Of a stretch of 64,000 nucleotides of DNA, positions 52,102-62,657 are shown piece by piece (position 1 is the stretch's first letter; each line of letters starts with the position of its first letter). Below the pieces are notes generated by a model, which saw nothing but the letters and a program-made list of their open reading frames with translations, did not search any database and was not told the origin of the DNA. This DNA is from Chlorobaculum parvum NCIB 8327 (GTDB lineage: Bacteria; Bacteroidota; Chlorobiia; Chlorobiales; Chlorobiaceae), in contig NC_011027.1 in the NCBI RefSeq assembly GCF_000020505.1, forward strand, positions 480,001 to 544,000, read 5' to 3'. The translations under genes were made by a program, and so were the position numbers.

Positions 52102-54105
52102 TCAGATCTTTTCAACTTTACTGCTCAGCACACGGTCGATCGCGCGGAGGAAGTCGTCGATGCCGAACGGCTTCTGGATAAAATCCACTCCATCCCTGAG
52201 TTTTTTCTGACCGTTGACGTTCTCCGGTGCATGAGCTGACATGAACAGGCACTTCAAGGCCGGATTTTTCTTCTGGAGCTCCTGGCTCAGCTCGATGCCG
52301 TTCATCGTTGGCAGTACCACGTCGGTTACGAGCAGATCGATCCGGTACTCATGGGTTTCGGCTGCGCCTAAACACTCGTGTGCATCAATTGCCGTCAAGA
52401 CCGTAAAGTCGTTACTTTCGAGAATATCCTGCACCAGTTTGAGGATGTAGGGTTCGTCCTCGACCACCATGATCGTCGCTTTAGTCTCCAGTTCAGTCTG
52501 CGGTTTATCCGCAGGTACGTCCGTTTCCTGCGGTTCCTGATGCCGGGGGAGCCAGATCTCAAAAGTCGTGCCTTTGCCGGGTTCTGAGTTGCATTCGATA
52601 TGGCCATTGTTCTGCCTCACAATGCCATAGACGGTTGAAAGGCCAAGTCCGGTACCTTTGCCCACCTCTTTGGTGGTGAAGAATGGTTCGTAGATGTGGG
52701 GCAAGACTGTAGCTTCGATGCCGCTGCCGTTATCGGTGACCGACAGTTTTGCATAGTGCCCTGGTGAGAGCCCGGGCGTGCCGGTTTTGCCATCGTCCGG
52801 ATCGAACCGTACGCCTCCGCATTTGACCGTGATGCGTCCACTTCCCTCGATGGCGTCACGTGCGTTGATGAGCAGGTTGGAGAGAATCTGTTCAAGCTGC
52901 GTTGGGTCGAACTTTACCTGGATCGGCTCTTCGCACAGATGCCATTCGAGCTGGATGTTGTCGTCGAGGAGGCGTTGGTGCAGGTGCAGGCTCTCCGAAA
53001 TCGCCTCGGTCAGGTTGAACACCTGGGGCATCGCTACCTGCTTGCGCGCGAAGGCGAGCAACTGGCGGGTGAGGTCTGCAGAGCGAGTCGCGAGCGTGTG
53101 AATATCCCTGATGTTCGATACGGTGGGGTGGGCTGGGTCGAGCTTTTTGAGCACCAGCTCCGTGTTGCCGATGATGGCTGCAAGGGCGTTGTTGAAATCA
53201 TGCGCGATACCTCCGGCAAGCTGGCCGACGAGTTCCATTTTCTGGAGCTGGAGTAACTGCTCTTGCAGCTTTTTCTGTTGCTGTTCTGCTTTTTTCAGTT
53301 CGGTGATTTCGGTCACAACAGCCACGATACAAGGCTCATTGTCGATGATGGTCCGTTTGCCGCGGATCATGGCCCATTTATAAGGGGGACCGTTTTTGTG
53401 GAACATCCTGTACTCGCCGCTTTCCTCGGTGTCGAACTGGAGGATGTTATGTACTTTCCGTTTGATTTCAGGTAAATCGTCGGGATGTACGCGTCTGAGG
53501 GGATTGATGCCCAGCATCTCGTTGTCGCTCAAGCCGTTTATGGTGTCGCGTGAAAAGCGGTTCCAGCCGACCAGTCGCATCCGTGCATCGATGATGATGA
53601 TCGATGCCGGTATGGCGTCATACAGTTCCGTTGCGGCTGCAAGGCTGTTCGATTCGTCTGATTGAGGTGCCTGTTGGGTGCTGCGTTCACTGACGGTCAG
53701 GAGGAGGTTGCCGATGCCGCCGTCGAACGATTCGAGCGGATAGAGCGTGTAACTGTAGGCGACGCCGTCCTGAACGCTGTCGAATCGTTTCGGTTGAGCG
53801 GTGCGCACCACCTCTTCGGCCATTGCCTTTCGGGTCTCAAGGTCGATGATCTTTTTCGACTCGTGATCGCCGGGCAAGAACTTTCGGCGGTCGGTTGGGA
53901 GGTTGTCTCTGAATAAGCCGTCAGGGCACAGAAGCTTGCCTTCCCGATCCAGAATGAACACCGGTTTCGGAACGTTGCATGGAGCCGAAGCGAGCAGCTC
54001 GTCGAGTTGCAGGTTCGGCAAGAGCGGTTCATGCAGGTTTTCAGGCATTGGAGTCGATTGATAGCAGCTGAACGTTACCAGCTCAGGTTTCTTGGGGTTC
54101 TGCAC
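52102..54105 (-). CDS. PAS-domain hybrid sensor histidine kinase with C-terminal receiver
   Basis: The 667-residue protein lacks membrane segments, so it should sense cytoplasmic signals. The N-terminal ~150 residues are a weakly defined sensory region. A PAS domain spans about 155-270 (IIIIDARMRLVGWNRFS ... YRMFHKNG), followed by a short coiled coil. The HisKA box has phospho-acceptor His302 in GGIAHDFNNALA, and the ATPase domain shows VTDNGSGIEATV and GKGTGLGLSTVYG. The receiver domain has Asp595 in LLVTDVVLPTMNG. No response regulator gene is adjacent, so the downstream target is unknown. Confidence 0.92.
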   Translation of the reverse strand: MQNPKKPELVTFSCYQSTPMPENLHEPLLPNLQLDELLASAPCNVPKPVFILDREGKLLCPDGLFRDNLPTDRRKFLPGDHESKKIIDLETRKAMAEEVVRTAQPKRFDSVQDGVAYSYTLYPLESFDGGIGNLLLTVSERSTQQAPQSDESNSLAAATELYDAIPASIIIIDARMRLVGWNRFSRDTINGLSDNEMLGINPLRRVHPDDLPEIKRKVHNILQFDTEESGEYRMFHKNGPPYKWAMIRGKRTIIDNEPCIVAVVTEITELKKAEQQQKKLQEQLLQLQKMELVGQLAGGIAHDFNNALAAIIGNTELVLKKLDPAHPTVSNIRDIHTLATRSADLTRQLLAFARKQVAMPQVFNLTEAISESLHLHQRLLDDNIQLEWHLCEEPIQVKFDPTQLEQILSNLLINARDAIEGSGRITVKCGGVRFDPDDGKTGTPGLSPGHYAKLSVTDNGSGIEATVLPHIYEPFFTTKEVGKGTGLGLSTVYGIVRQNNGHIECNSEPGKGTTFEIWLPRHQEPQETDVPADKPQTELETKATIMVVEDEPYILKLVQDILESNDFTVLTAIDAHECLGAAETHEYRIDLLVTDVVLPTMNGIELSQELQKKNPALKCLFMSAHAPENVNGQKKLRDGVDFIQKPFGIDDFLRAIDRVLSSKVEKI

Positions 54106-54324
54106 ATGAGCGTTATCTGACTTTTAATCTATGCATTTTCCTGCATAAAAATACACGGCGTTAATAGAAACGCCGGTCGTTCAGTTCAGCAACGGAGTAC
54201 CAGTTATCGGCGATTGCAACCCATTGTGGTTGACAATCCGGTGGGCTTTGGCCGCGGTTATATCCCGGAAAAAAATTGTATTATCCTTGTCGTTTGATTG
54301 TTAATTGTTTATCCATTTTACCCC

Positions 54325-55566
54325 ATGCAGGACTCATCTCACGCGAGCATTCGCGACGTTTTCAGTCTTCCGGTTATTGTGGCCGCTCTCGGTTATTTCG
54401 TGGATATTTATGACCTCGTGCTGTTCAGCATCGTGCGCGTGCCGAGCCTCAAAGCGTTCGGTTTGCAAGGGCAGGAGTTGATCGATTACGGCGTCTATCT
54501 GCTCAACATGCAGATGATCGGAATGCTGGTTGGCGGTGTGCTGTGGGGTTGGCTGGGTGACGTGAAGGGGCGCCTGAAGATCATGTTCGGTTCGATCCTG
54601 ATCTACTCGCTGGCCAATATCGCCAACGGTTTTGCTGGATCGCTGGAGGCCTATGCCGTGCTGCGCTTCATCGCGGGAGTGGGTCTTGCCGGAGAACTGG
54701 GGGCAGGTATCACGCTGGTTTCGGAGATTCTGCACACGAAAATCCGCGGCTACGGCACGATGCTGGTGGCCTCGATCGGCGTGACTGGCGCGATTCTGGC
54801 CAATGCGGTGGCGACCCACTACGACTGGCGTACAGCTTTCTTTATCGGCGGTGCGCTTGGACTGGTGCTGCTGGTGGCTCGGTTCAAGGTTTCCGAGTCG
54901 GGCATGTTCCAGAAGATCGAGTCCAAAGCGGCAGTCAGCAAAGGCAATCTGCTGGCGCTCTTCACCAGCCGCGAGCGCTTTTTCCGCTACCTGAACTCGA
55001 TCCTCATCGGCGTGCCGATCTGGTTCGTGGTGGGCGTGCTCATCACCTTTTCGCCCGAATTCGCCACGGCGCTCGGCATCAAGGGTACGATCTCTGCAGG
55101 TAACGCTGTGATGTTCTGCTACCTCGGCCTGGTGTTCGGCGACCTGTCGAGTGGCCTGTTGAGCCAGGTACTGCAGAGCCGCAAAAAGGCGGTGCTGGTG
55201 TTCCTTGTGCTGAACATCATCTCCATTGCGGTCTATTTCATGCAGCGTGGAGCGACGCCGACCGCTTTCTACTGGGTTTCGTTCGCGCTCGGATTTTCGG
55301 GCGGATACTGGGCCATTTTTGTGACGGTGGCCGCCGAACAGTTCGGTACCAATCTGCGAGCAACGGTAGCCACTACCGTGCCGAACCTCGTGCGCGGCAT
55401 GGTGGTGCCGATCACGATGCTTTTCCAGTTCACTCGCGGCCAGTTCGGTCTCGAAGGCGGCGCGATTATCGTGGGGGTAATCTGCATGGTCGCGGCGTTT
55501 GTTTCACTCGCCGCGCTGGAGGAGACCTTCCACAAAGACCTCGATTATTTCGAGGAGTTTATGTGA
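54325..55566 (+). CDS. Major facilitator superfamily transporter (sugar/metabolite:H+ symporter type)
   Basis: From ATG 54325 the product is 413 residues with about twelve membrane segments. The loop 2-3 signature GWLGDVKGRLKIMFG (family form G-x-x-x-D-x-x-G-R-x) and RFIAGVGLAGELGAGITLVSEI place it in the MFS subgroup of metabolite:H+ symporters. A central cytoplasmic loop (KVSESGMFQKIESKAAV) separates the halves. Substrate is unknown. Nine earlier codons are in frame, but MQDSSHAS is the better start. Confidence 0.88.
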   Translation: MQDSSHASIRDVFSLPVIVAALGYFVDIYDLVLFSIVRVPSLKAFGLQGQELIDYGVYLLNMQMIGMLVGGVLWGWLGDVKGRLKIMFGSILIYSLANIANGFAGSLEAYAVLRFIAGVGLAGELGAGITLVSEILHTKIRGYGTMLVASIGVTGAILANAVATHYDWRTAFFIGGALGLVLLVARFKVSESGMFQKIESKAAVSKGNLLALFTSRERFFRYLNSILIGVPIWFVVGVLITFSPEFATALGIKGTISAGNAVMFCYLGLVFGDLSSGLLSQVLQSRKKAVLVFLVLNIISIAVYFMQRGATPTAFYWVSFALGFSGGYWAIFVTVAAEQFGTNLRATVATTVPNLVRGMVVPITMLFQFTRGQFGLEGGAIIVGVICMVAAFVSLAALEETFHKDLDYFEEFM

Positions 55567-56051
55567 CGCCGGGATTGGGTCGTATTAGCCCAATTGTGCT
55601 TATTGGTCTAATGGGTCAAACAAGTCTTATGGGTTCCATAGGACTTGTCTGACCCATACGTCTCATGTGACTTTGTTTCCACTCCTCATCTTTATGTCCT
55701 GCCAATGTTTAAAATGATAGCCTGTTTCCTCTGTTTTTGATGCTTTGGAATCAGTATGATGCAGGGTATTAAAAATGGTAGGTAAGTAACCTTTTGTGTG
55801 GGGTGATAATTATTAGGTTTGGAAGACGCCCGGTGGCTTTTCTACGTAGCCATGACCCGTGCTGAAAGGGCCCTTTGGATATTCTCATCCGTTAACAACC
55901 GTCGTCAGTCGCCATCAAGGTTTATTCAAGAGATCGGTTTGCAAGAAAGCTGATGGACAACAATCTGACAAAACTATGCCTTGATCGATACAGTCGGTGT
56001 CGTGTCTTATGCTTTGGTTGATTGGCCGATGTTCTAAACTGAGGAGTCACA
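55567..56051. other. 485-bp intergenic region
   Basis: The left part holds a long hairpin (55612-55656). The right part (55800-55930) has small stems such as ggtggct/agccatgacc but nothing I recognise as a riboswitch. No coding frame of interest is present. The exonuclease gene starts after gaggag at 56040-56046. Confidence 0.5.
55612..55656. terminator. Long stem-loop after the MFS gene
   Basis: The arms tgggtcaaacaagtcttatg and cataggacttgtctgaccca pair over 20 bp with two G-T pairs and a loop of about 5 bases. No T-run follows directly. It may act as an end-of-message structure for the MFS gene, or it may be a repeat element. Confidence 0.55.
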
Positions 56052-56876
56052 ATGTACAAGTTCATCACAGATAACGTAGTTGTTTTCGATGTCGAGTGGG
56101 TTCCGGATCCGGCGTCAGGCAGGCGTATTTACAAGATCCCGGATACAGCCTCTGATGATGAAGTCCTTGACGTCATGTGGCGAGAGGGTGGTGCAACACC
56201 GGATGACCCTCGCCCATATCTGAAAACGGTGATGTGCAGGGTCGTCTCCATTGCTGCGCTTGTTCGAAAAATGGTGCGAGACGAAGTAACTCTTAAGCTC
56301 ATATCTCTACCCGGCCTGGATGTTAGCGAGCAAGCGGAAGGGGAAATTATCCGACAGTTTTTGGAAGCCGTCGGGAAACAAAGAGCACAGATCGTAGGGT
56401 TCAATTCGTCAAATGCCGATCTGCCTATTCTGTACCAAAGAGCCCTTGCGAACAGGGTAAGTGCACCGACTTTTTGTCATCGCCCTGACAAGCCTTGGGA
56501 AGGTGTGGATTACTTTAACAGATATAGCGATTTTAGCATCGATTTGAAGGATCTGGTTGGTGGCTACGGAAAAGCGATGCCATCGCTCCACGAATTAGCA
56601 TCTTCACTTGGAATTCCAGGCAAAATGGGAACCGATGGTGCTGACGTAATCGATTTATGGCGATCAGGCGATATTAGGAAAATTGTCGAGTACAATCAGT
56701 TCGATGCGATCTCGACCTACCTTGTATGGCTGAGAACCGCCTATTTTTCCGGAATGCTGACGGAAGATGAATTCGTGCAGGAAGAGCATACGTTAGAAAC
56801 TCTTCTGCTTCAGGAGATTGAGAGCGGTTCGGAGCATCTGGCCCTTTTTCTCGATGCGTGGAAAACATTACGCTAG
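56052..56876 (+). CDS. PolB-like 3'-5' exonuclease
   Basis: This 274-residue protein has the DnaQ/RNase-H-fold exonuclease layout of PF10108 (predicted 3'-5' exonuclease related to the PolB proofreading domain). ExoI is VVVFDVEWVPD with the Asp and Glu, ExoII is IVGFNSSNADLPIL and ExoIII is EYNQFDAISTYLVW. It has no polymerase domain. Its role may be in DNA repair or RNA processing. The ATG is preceded by gaggag at 56040. It is more AT-rich than the average gene here, but less so than the three clear outliers. Confidence 0.87.
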   Translation: MYKFITDNVVVFDVEWVPDPASGRRIYKIPDTASDDEVLDVMWREGGATPDDPRPYLKTVMCRVVSIAALVRKMVRDEVTLKLISLPGLDVSEQAEGEIIRQFLEAVGKQRAQIVGFNSSNADLPILYQRALANRVSAPTFCHRPDKPWEGVDYFNRYSDFSIDLKDLVGGYGKAMPSLHELASSLGIPGKMGTDGADVIDLWRSGDIRKIVEYNQFDAISTYLVWLRTAYFSGMLTEDEFVQEEHTLETLLLQEIESGSEHLALFLDAWKTLR

Positions 56877-57139
56877 TCGACTGAATAAATGATTGTCGTA
56901 AGGCGGAAGAGAGTAGGGGGTGTTGTTCAGTAAGCGCGATAACTCAATTTTGAAATACTGTCAGCAATCCTTCTTGAGTAGGTGGATTATATCACAATTT
57001 GCATGGTTTGAAAACCAGAACGGGTTTCCGGGACTGCTTTTTCGATCACGATTGCAAGCTCGATTTCGATTTGGACTACGATTGGGTGATTGAATTTCTC
57101 ACAAAGAAACTATCTGAACCATTTGTTCTATGTGCCTTC

Positions 57140-57841
57140 CTACTTCCGGCTTCGCAGCTCATTGATCAGCTCCATCTGAATCTCCTGGATTTCCACCAGC
57201 CGCTCCCATTGCTTTGAGAGCAGGTGGTCGACTTTCTGGTGGAGCTGCCGGATTTCGAGTTCGGCTTTCAGGTTGACTTTGTAGTCGTAAATGGCGCGTT
57301 GTCGGTCGCGTTCCTCCTGTCGGTTCTGACTCATCATGATGACCGGAGCCTGTATGGCGGCGAGGGTCGAAAGCACGAGGTTGAGCAGAATGAAGGGGTA
57401 GGGGTCGAACGGTTTGGCCAGAATTGCCACGACGTTGACGGCCATCCATGCGGCGATGAAGACGCCGAAGATGATGATGAATTTCCAGCTTCCGCCAAAC
57501 TCAGCGATGCCGTCCGCCATGCGTTGGCCGAGAGTGAGATTTTTGTCGAACTCGATGTCCGGGTTTTCCGACAAAATTTCGTGCTTGCGCAGCCCTTCGA
57601 TCACATCCCGCTCAAGCTCCGTCAGCTCGCCCTTCTCCTCCTCCAGCAGCGATTCGACGTAGAGGTGCTGGAACTGTTGCAGGTCGTTCAGGCAGATCCA
57701 GCCGTTTTCATCCCAGCTTCCGGTTTTTTCCCGGATGATTTTCGAGACGACAGGCCTGACGACGATGGCCCGCCGGAGCTGCGAGGGTCTCTTTTCTCCG
57801 CAAATCTGGCAGGTGTGCGCGTGCGTATCGGTCGTGCTCAT
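57140..57841 (-). CDS. DUF1003 membrane protein
   Basis: The 233-residue protein has an N-terminal Cys pair (TCQICGEKR), possibly a small metal knuckle, and the DUF1003 core: QRMADGIAEFGGSWKFIIIF, a first membrane helix, FDPYPFILLNLVLSTLAAIQAPVIMMSQNRQ (the diagnostic helix-loop), and a C-terminal cytoplasmic coiled coil ending IQMELINELRSRK. The function of the family is unknown. It lies 27 bp after uvrA on the same strand. Confidence 0.92.
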   Translation of the reverse strand: MSTTDTHAHTCQICGEKRPSQLRRAIVVRPVVSKIIREKTGSWDENGWICLNDLQQFQHLYVESLLEEEKGELTELERDVIEGLRKHEILSENPDIEFDKNLTLGQRMADGIAEFGGSWKFIIIFGVFIAAWMAVNVVAILAKPFDPYPFILLNLVLSTLAAIQAPVIMMSQNRQEERDRQRAIYDYKVNLKAELEIRQLHQKVDHLLSKQWERLVEIQEIQMELINELRSRK

Positions 57842-57868
57842 GGTGGTCTCGTGTTGAGTTTTCTTCGG

Positions 57869-60724
<2,856 letters not shown>

Positions 60725-60945
60725 TCGCTGTATCGTGAAACCCTGAAAATGTTTATCCTTCAATCTATCAATGTTCTCCGAAACATCAACCCTGAAAAAC
60801 GGCTTTCCCGCTTCAAACGGTTCCGGTTATGATAAGGTTTCAGGAGGGTTACAATGGCTGTGAAAATTCGTTTGGAAGCATATATTTCAACCGTCCGTCA
60901 TGAGGCGGATTAACCATTTTTGAACCGATAAATTATAGTACGAAC

Positions 60946-61116
60946 ATGGAGATCATGTACAAACAGAAGGCGGAGCCCGGCAAGCAGTGCCAGGAGTGCC
61001 AGAGCTTTACCGTCAATCCCTCGAATCCGTCCGTCGGTACCTGCTTCGGCAAGGATGTCGTCGCTGAAGGCGGTTGTATGTTTTTCAAGCCCAAGGAAGA
61101 GAATCCCCAAGCCTGA
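60946..61116 (+). CDS. Small four-cysteine protein (predicted Fe-S or Zn site)
   Basis: A 56-residue frame opens at ATG 60946. Its four cysteines are spaced C-x2-C-x14-C-x10-C in KQCQECQSF ... GTCFGKDVV ... GGCMFFKPK. This spacing, with G-x-C and C-x-F-x-P at the end, resembles small HiPIP-like Fe-S subunits of some glycyl-radical decarboxylases (HpdC/BssB type), but no such enzyme is nearby. Codon use is GC-rich like the core genome, which supports a real gene. It is alone between uvrA and an SpoIIAA-like gene. Function is unknown. Confidence 0.7.
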   Translation: MEIMYKQKAEPGKQCQECQSFTVNPSNPSVGTCFGKDVVAEGGCMFFKPKEENPQA

Positions 61117-61536
61117 TACAGTGAACTGACCATCTGTTTGAGAATTGCAATCGAAAACCATGCCCCTGCAAATTCATGGCTTTTGATTGCATGATGTACA
61201 GTTCTTTTATTGCAGGGGTTCCGGCTGGTTGTTATCGAAAAACACCACTGGAACCCCTGCTGTGTTTCTAGGCAGGCGCCTCTGAATAGTGCCATAAGTC
61301 CGGCATTTCCTGCCAAGCCATTCTCGTGATTCCATCTTTTTTGTTGATATATATTGCCGTTAGTTTACGGTACTATATTGTTAACGGCCTATAAGTTTTT
61401 TATTATGATGAATTACCGACCTGTTCCCCCAATTTTCAAGTGTGCAAATTATATCAGTCTCTTTCCATGATTCATAATAGCTCTGTGCTGTGGATCGATC
61501 GACCAAACGCTTTTTTCTGAAAAAGAGGAAGAAGTC
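61117..61536. other. 420-bp AT-rich intergenic region
   Basis: I see no gene. Weak dyads occur, such as gccgtta (61356-61362) with taacggc (61382-61388) followed by aagtttttt, which might be a weak terminator. The end of the region carries gaggaagaag at 61527, a likely ribosome-binding site for the next gene. Confidence 0.5.
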
Positions 61537-61908
61537 ATGCATGTTATTGAAAACCACTCCTCTTTTTTGTGTGTCAACTTTCAGGGTTCCGTAGATCAGG
61601 AACAACTGTTTAAGGCATTGCGAGAAATTTTTCTCCACCCCGAATATCCTCACAAGAACTCCATCTGGATGTTCGAAGGGTGCGAGTGCGATTTCTCGAA
61701 TATCAGCCTGTACGATCTCTTTGAGATGATCAAAGCCTATTATCCCCGCAAGGCGACCAGGACAAAGACGGCGATTGTGACTTCGACCGGTACGCATCAC
61801 GCCATGGCACAGCTTTTCTGTGAGGAGGCGGGGCATCAGGCCTTCGTTTTTTCAATGCGCGCCTTTTTGGATCGGGCTGAAGCCGAATCCTGGGTGATAG
61901 AGAAGTGA
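61537..61908 (+). CDS. SpoIIAA/STAS-like small protein
   Basis: The 123-residue soluble protein has an N-terminal strand pair (FLCVNFQGSVDQEQLFKALREI), a central WMFEGCECDFSNISLYDLFEMIKAYY, and the ending MRAFLDRAEAESWVIEK. That layout resembles the SpoIIAA-like/STAS-SEC14 fold (DUF3478 type), where the last segment often reads 'F-x-D-x-x-x-A-x-x-W'. The function is not known. A clear ribosome-binding site is present. Confidence 0.7.
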   Translation: MHVIENHSSFLCVNFQGSVDQEQLFKALREIFLHPEYPHKNSIWMFEGCECDFSNISLYDLFEMIKAYYPRKATRTKTAIVTSTGTHHAMAQLFCEEAGHQAFVFSMRAFLDRAEAESWVIEK

Positions 61909-62178
61909 AATCAAGTTTGGGCTTTTCAGAAAAACAGGATGTTCCGCATTATGATGAGCGCCGATATTCCGGTAATTCTCTGATAAACCAAGCTGGGGAC
62001 AGCAGGGTGCTGGCGTTGACCGATCTTTTTGTATATTTTATGAACTGTCTGTAATGAAAGCAGTTACCTGCGGACATGCTGAAACGTTATTTCCCTTGAT
62101 TTGACGAGATGCTAACAGGTTTTTCAGTGTGCTCTGCCGAACTCTACAATCCTGATCATAAACCTTGACGGAGCAACC

Positions 62179-62367
62179 ATGAAGAAAAATATGGGGCAAA
62201 AAGATCGTACCGTTCGTGCAATCCTTGGCGTGGTCATGTTGGTCTATGCCGTTGTATTTCAGAATCTTGTCGGGCTCATCGGATTGATCCCTCTTGTAAC
62301 GGCTATCGTCGGTTACTGCCCTCTTTATGAGGTGCTCGAAGTAACCTCCAACAAATACGCCGACTGA
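62179..62367 (+). CDS. DUF2892 (YgaP-like) small membrane protein
   Basis: The 62-residue protein begins KKNMGQKDRTVRAILG, has two membrane helices (VVMLVYAVVF and GLIGLIPLVTAIVGY) and ends with the family's CPLYEVL. This is the DUF2892/YgaP transmembrane fold, found free or fused to rhodanese domains. No rhodanese is adjacent. The role is unknown; a link to sulfur metabolism is only suggested by YgaP. Confidence 0.85.
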   Translation: MKKNMGQKDRTVRAILGVVMLVYAVVFQNLVGLIGLIPLVTAIVGYCPLYEVLEVTSNKYAD

Positions 62368-62426
62368 GGCTTCCGTCATCCGGCTTTTCCTGATCCGGAA
62401 AAGCTCCGCAAGGCGTTCAATGTTTT

Positions 62427-62456
62427 AGGGAGATCGATTTCGATCTCCCTTTTTTT
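62427..62456 (+). terminator. Rho-independent terminator
   Basis: The perfect 11-bp stem agggagatcga/tcgatctccct (62427-62437 and 62440-62450) has a 2-base loop and is followed by TTTTTT. It lies 60 bases after the DUF2892 stop. Confidence 0.9.
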
Positions 62457-62657
62457 GTTTCCTCCCGAAACGGCGGTTTGCAGCCGTGTTCGTGCCGCGC
62501 CGCGCCGCTTTTTCTTTTCGTTCTACAGGCTGATGCACGAAACTTTTCAGCGCCAATCCGCTTTTCATTTTTTGCGCTGTGGTGCAGATCATCTTTATCG
62601 TGTTTTTCTGCAAAGGCATCGGGAGATTTTAGCCGTTAACTTTTGATACGAAACAGC

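Noticed and set aside
55800-55935. Possible riboswitch or structured leader before the exonuclease gene
   Set aside because: Only short stems could be paired, and nothing matched a known aptamer core.
60910-61316. Minus-strand frames over the small four-cysteine gene
   Set aside because: They have no family features. The plus-strand frame has a conserved-looking cysteine pattern and core codon use.
61381-61836. Minus-strand 151-codon frame opposite the SpoIIAA-like gene
   Set aside because: The plus-strand gene has a good ribosome-binding site and a plausible fold; the minus frame has neither.
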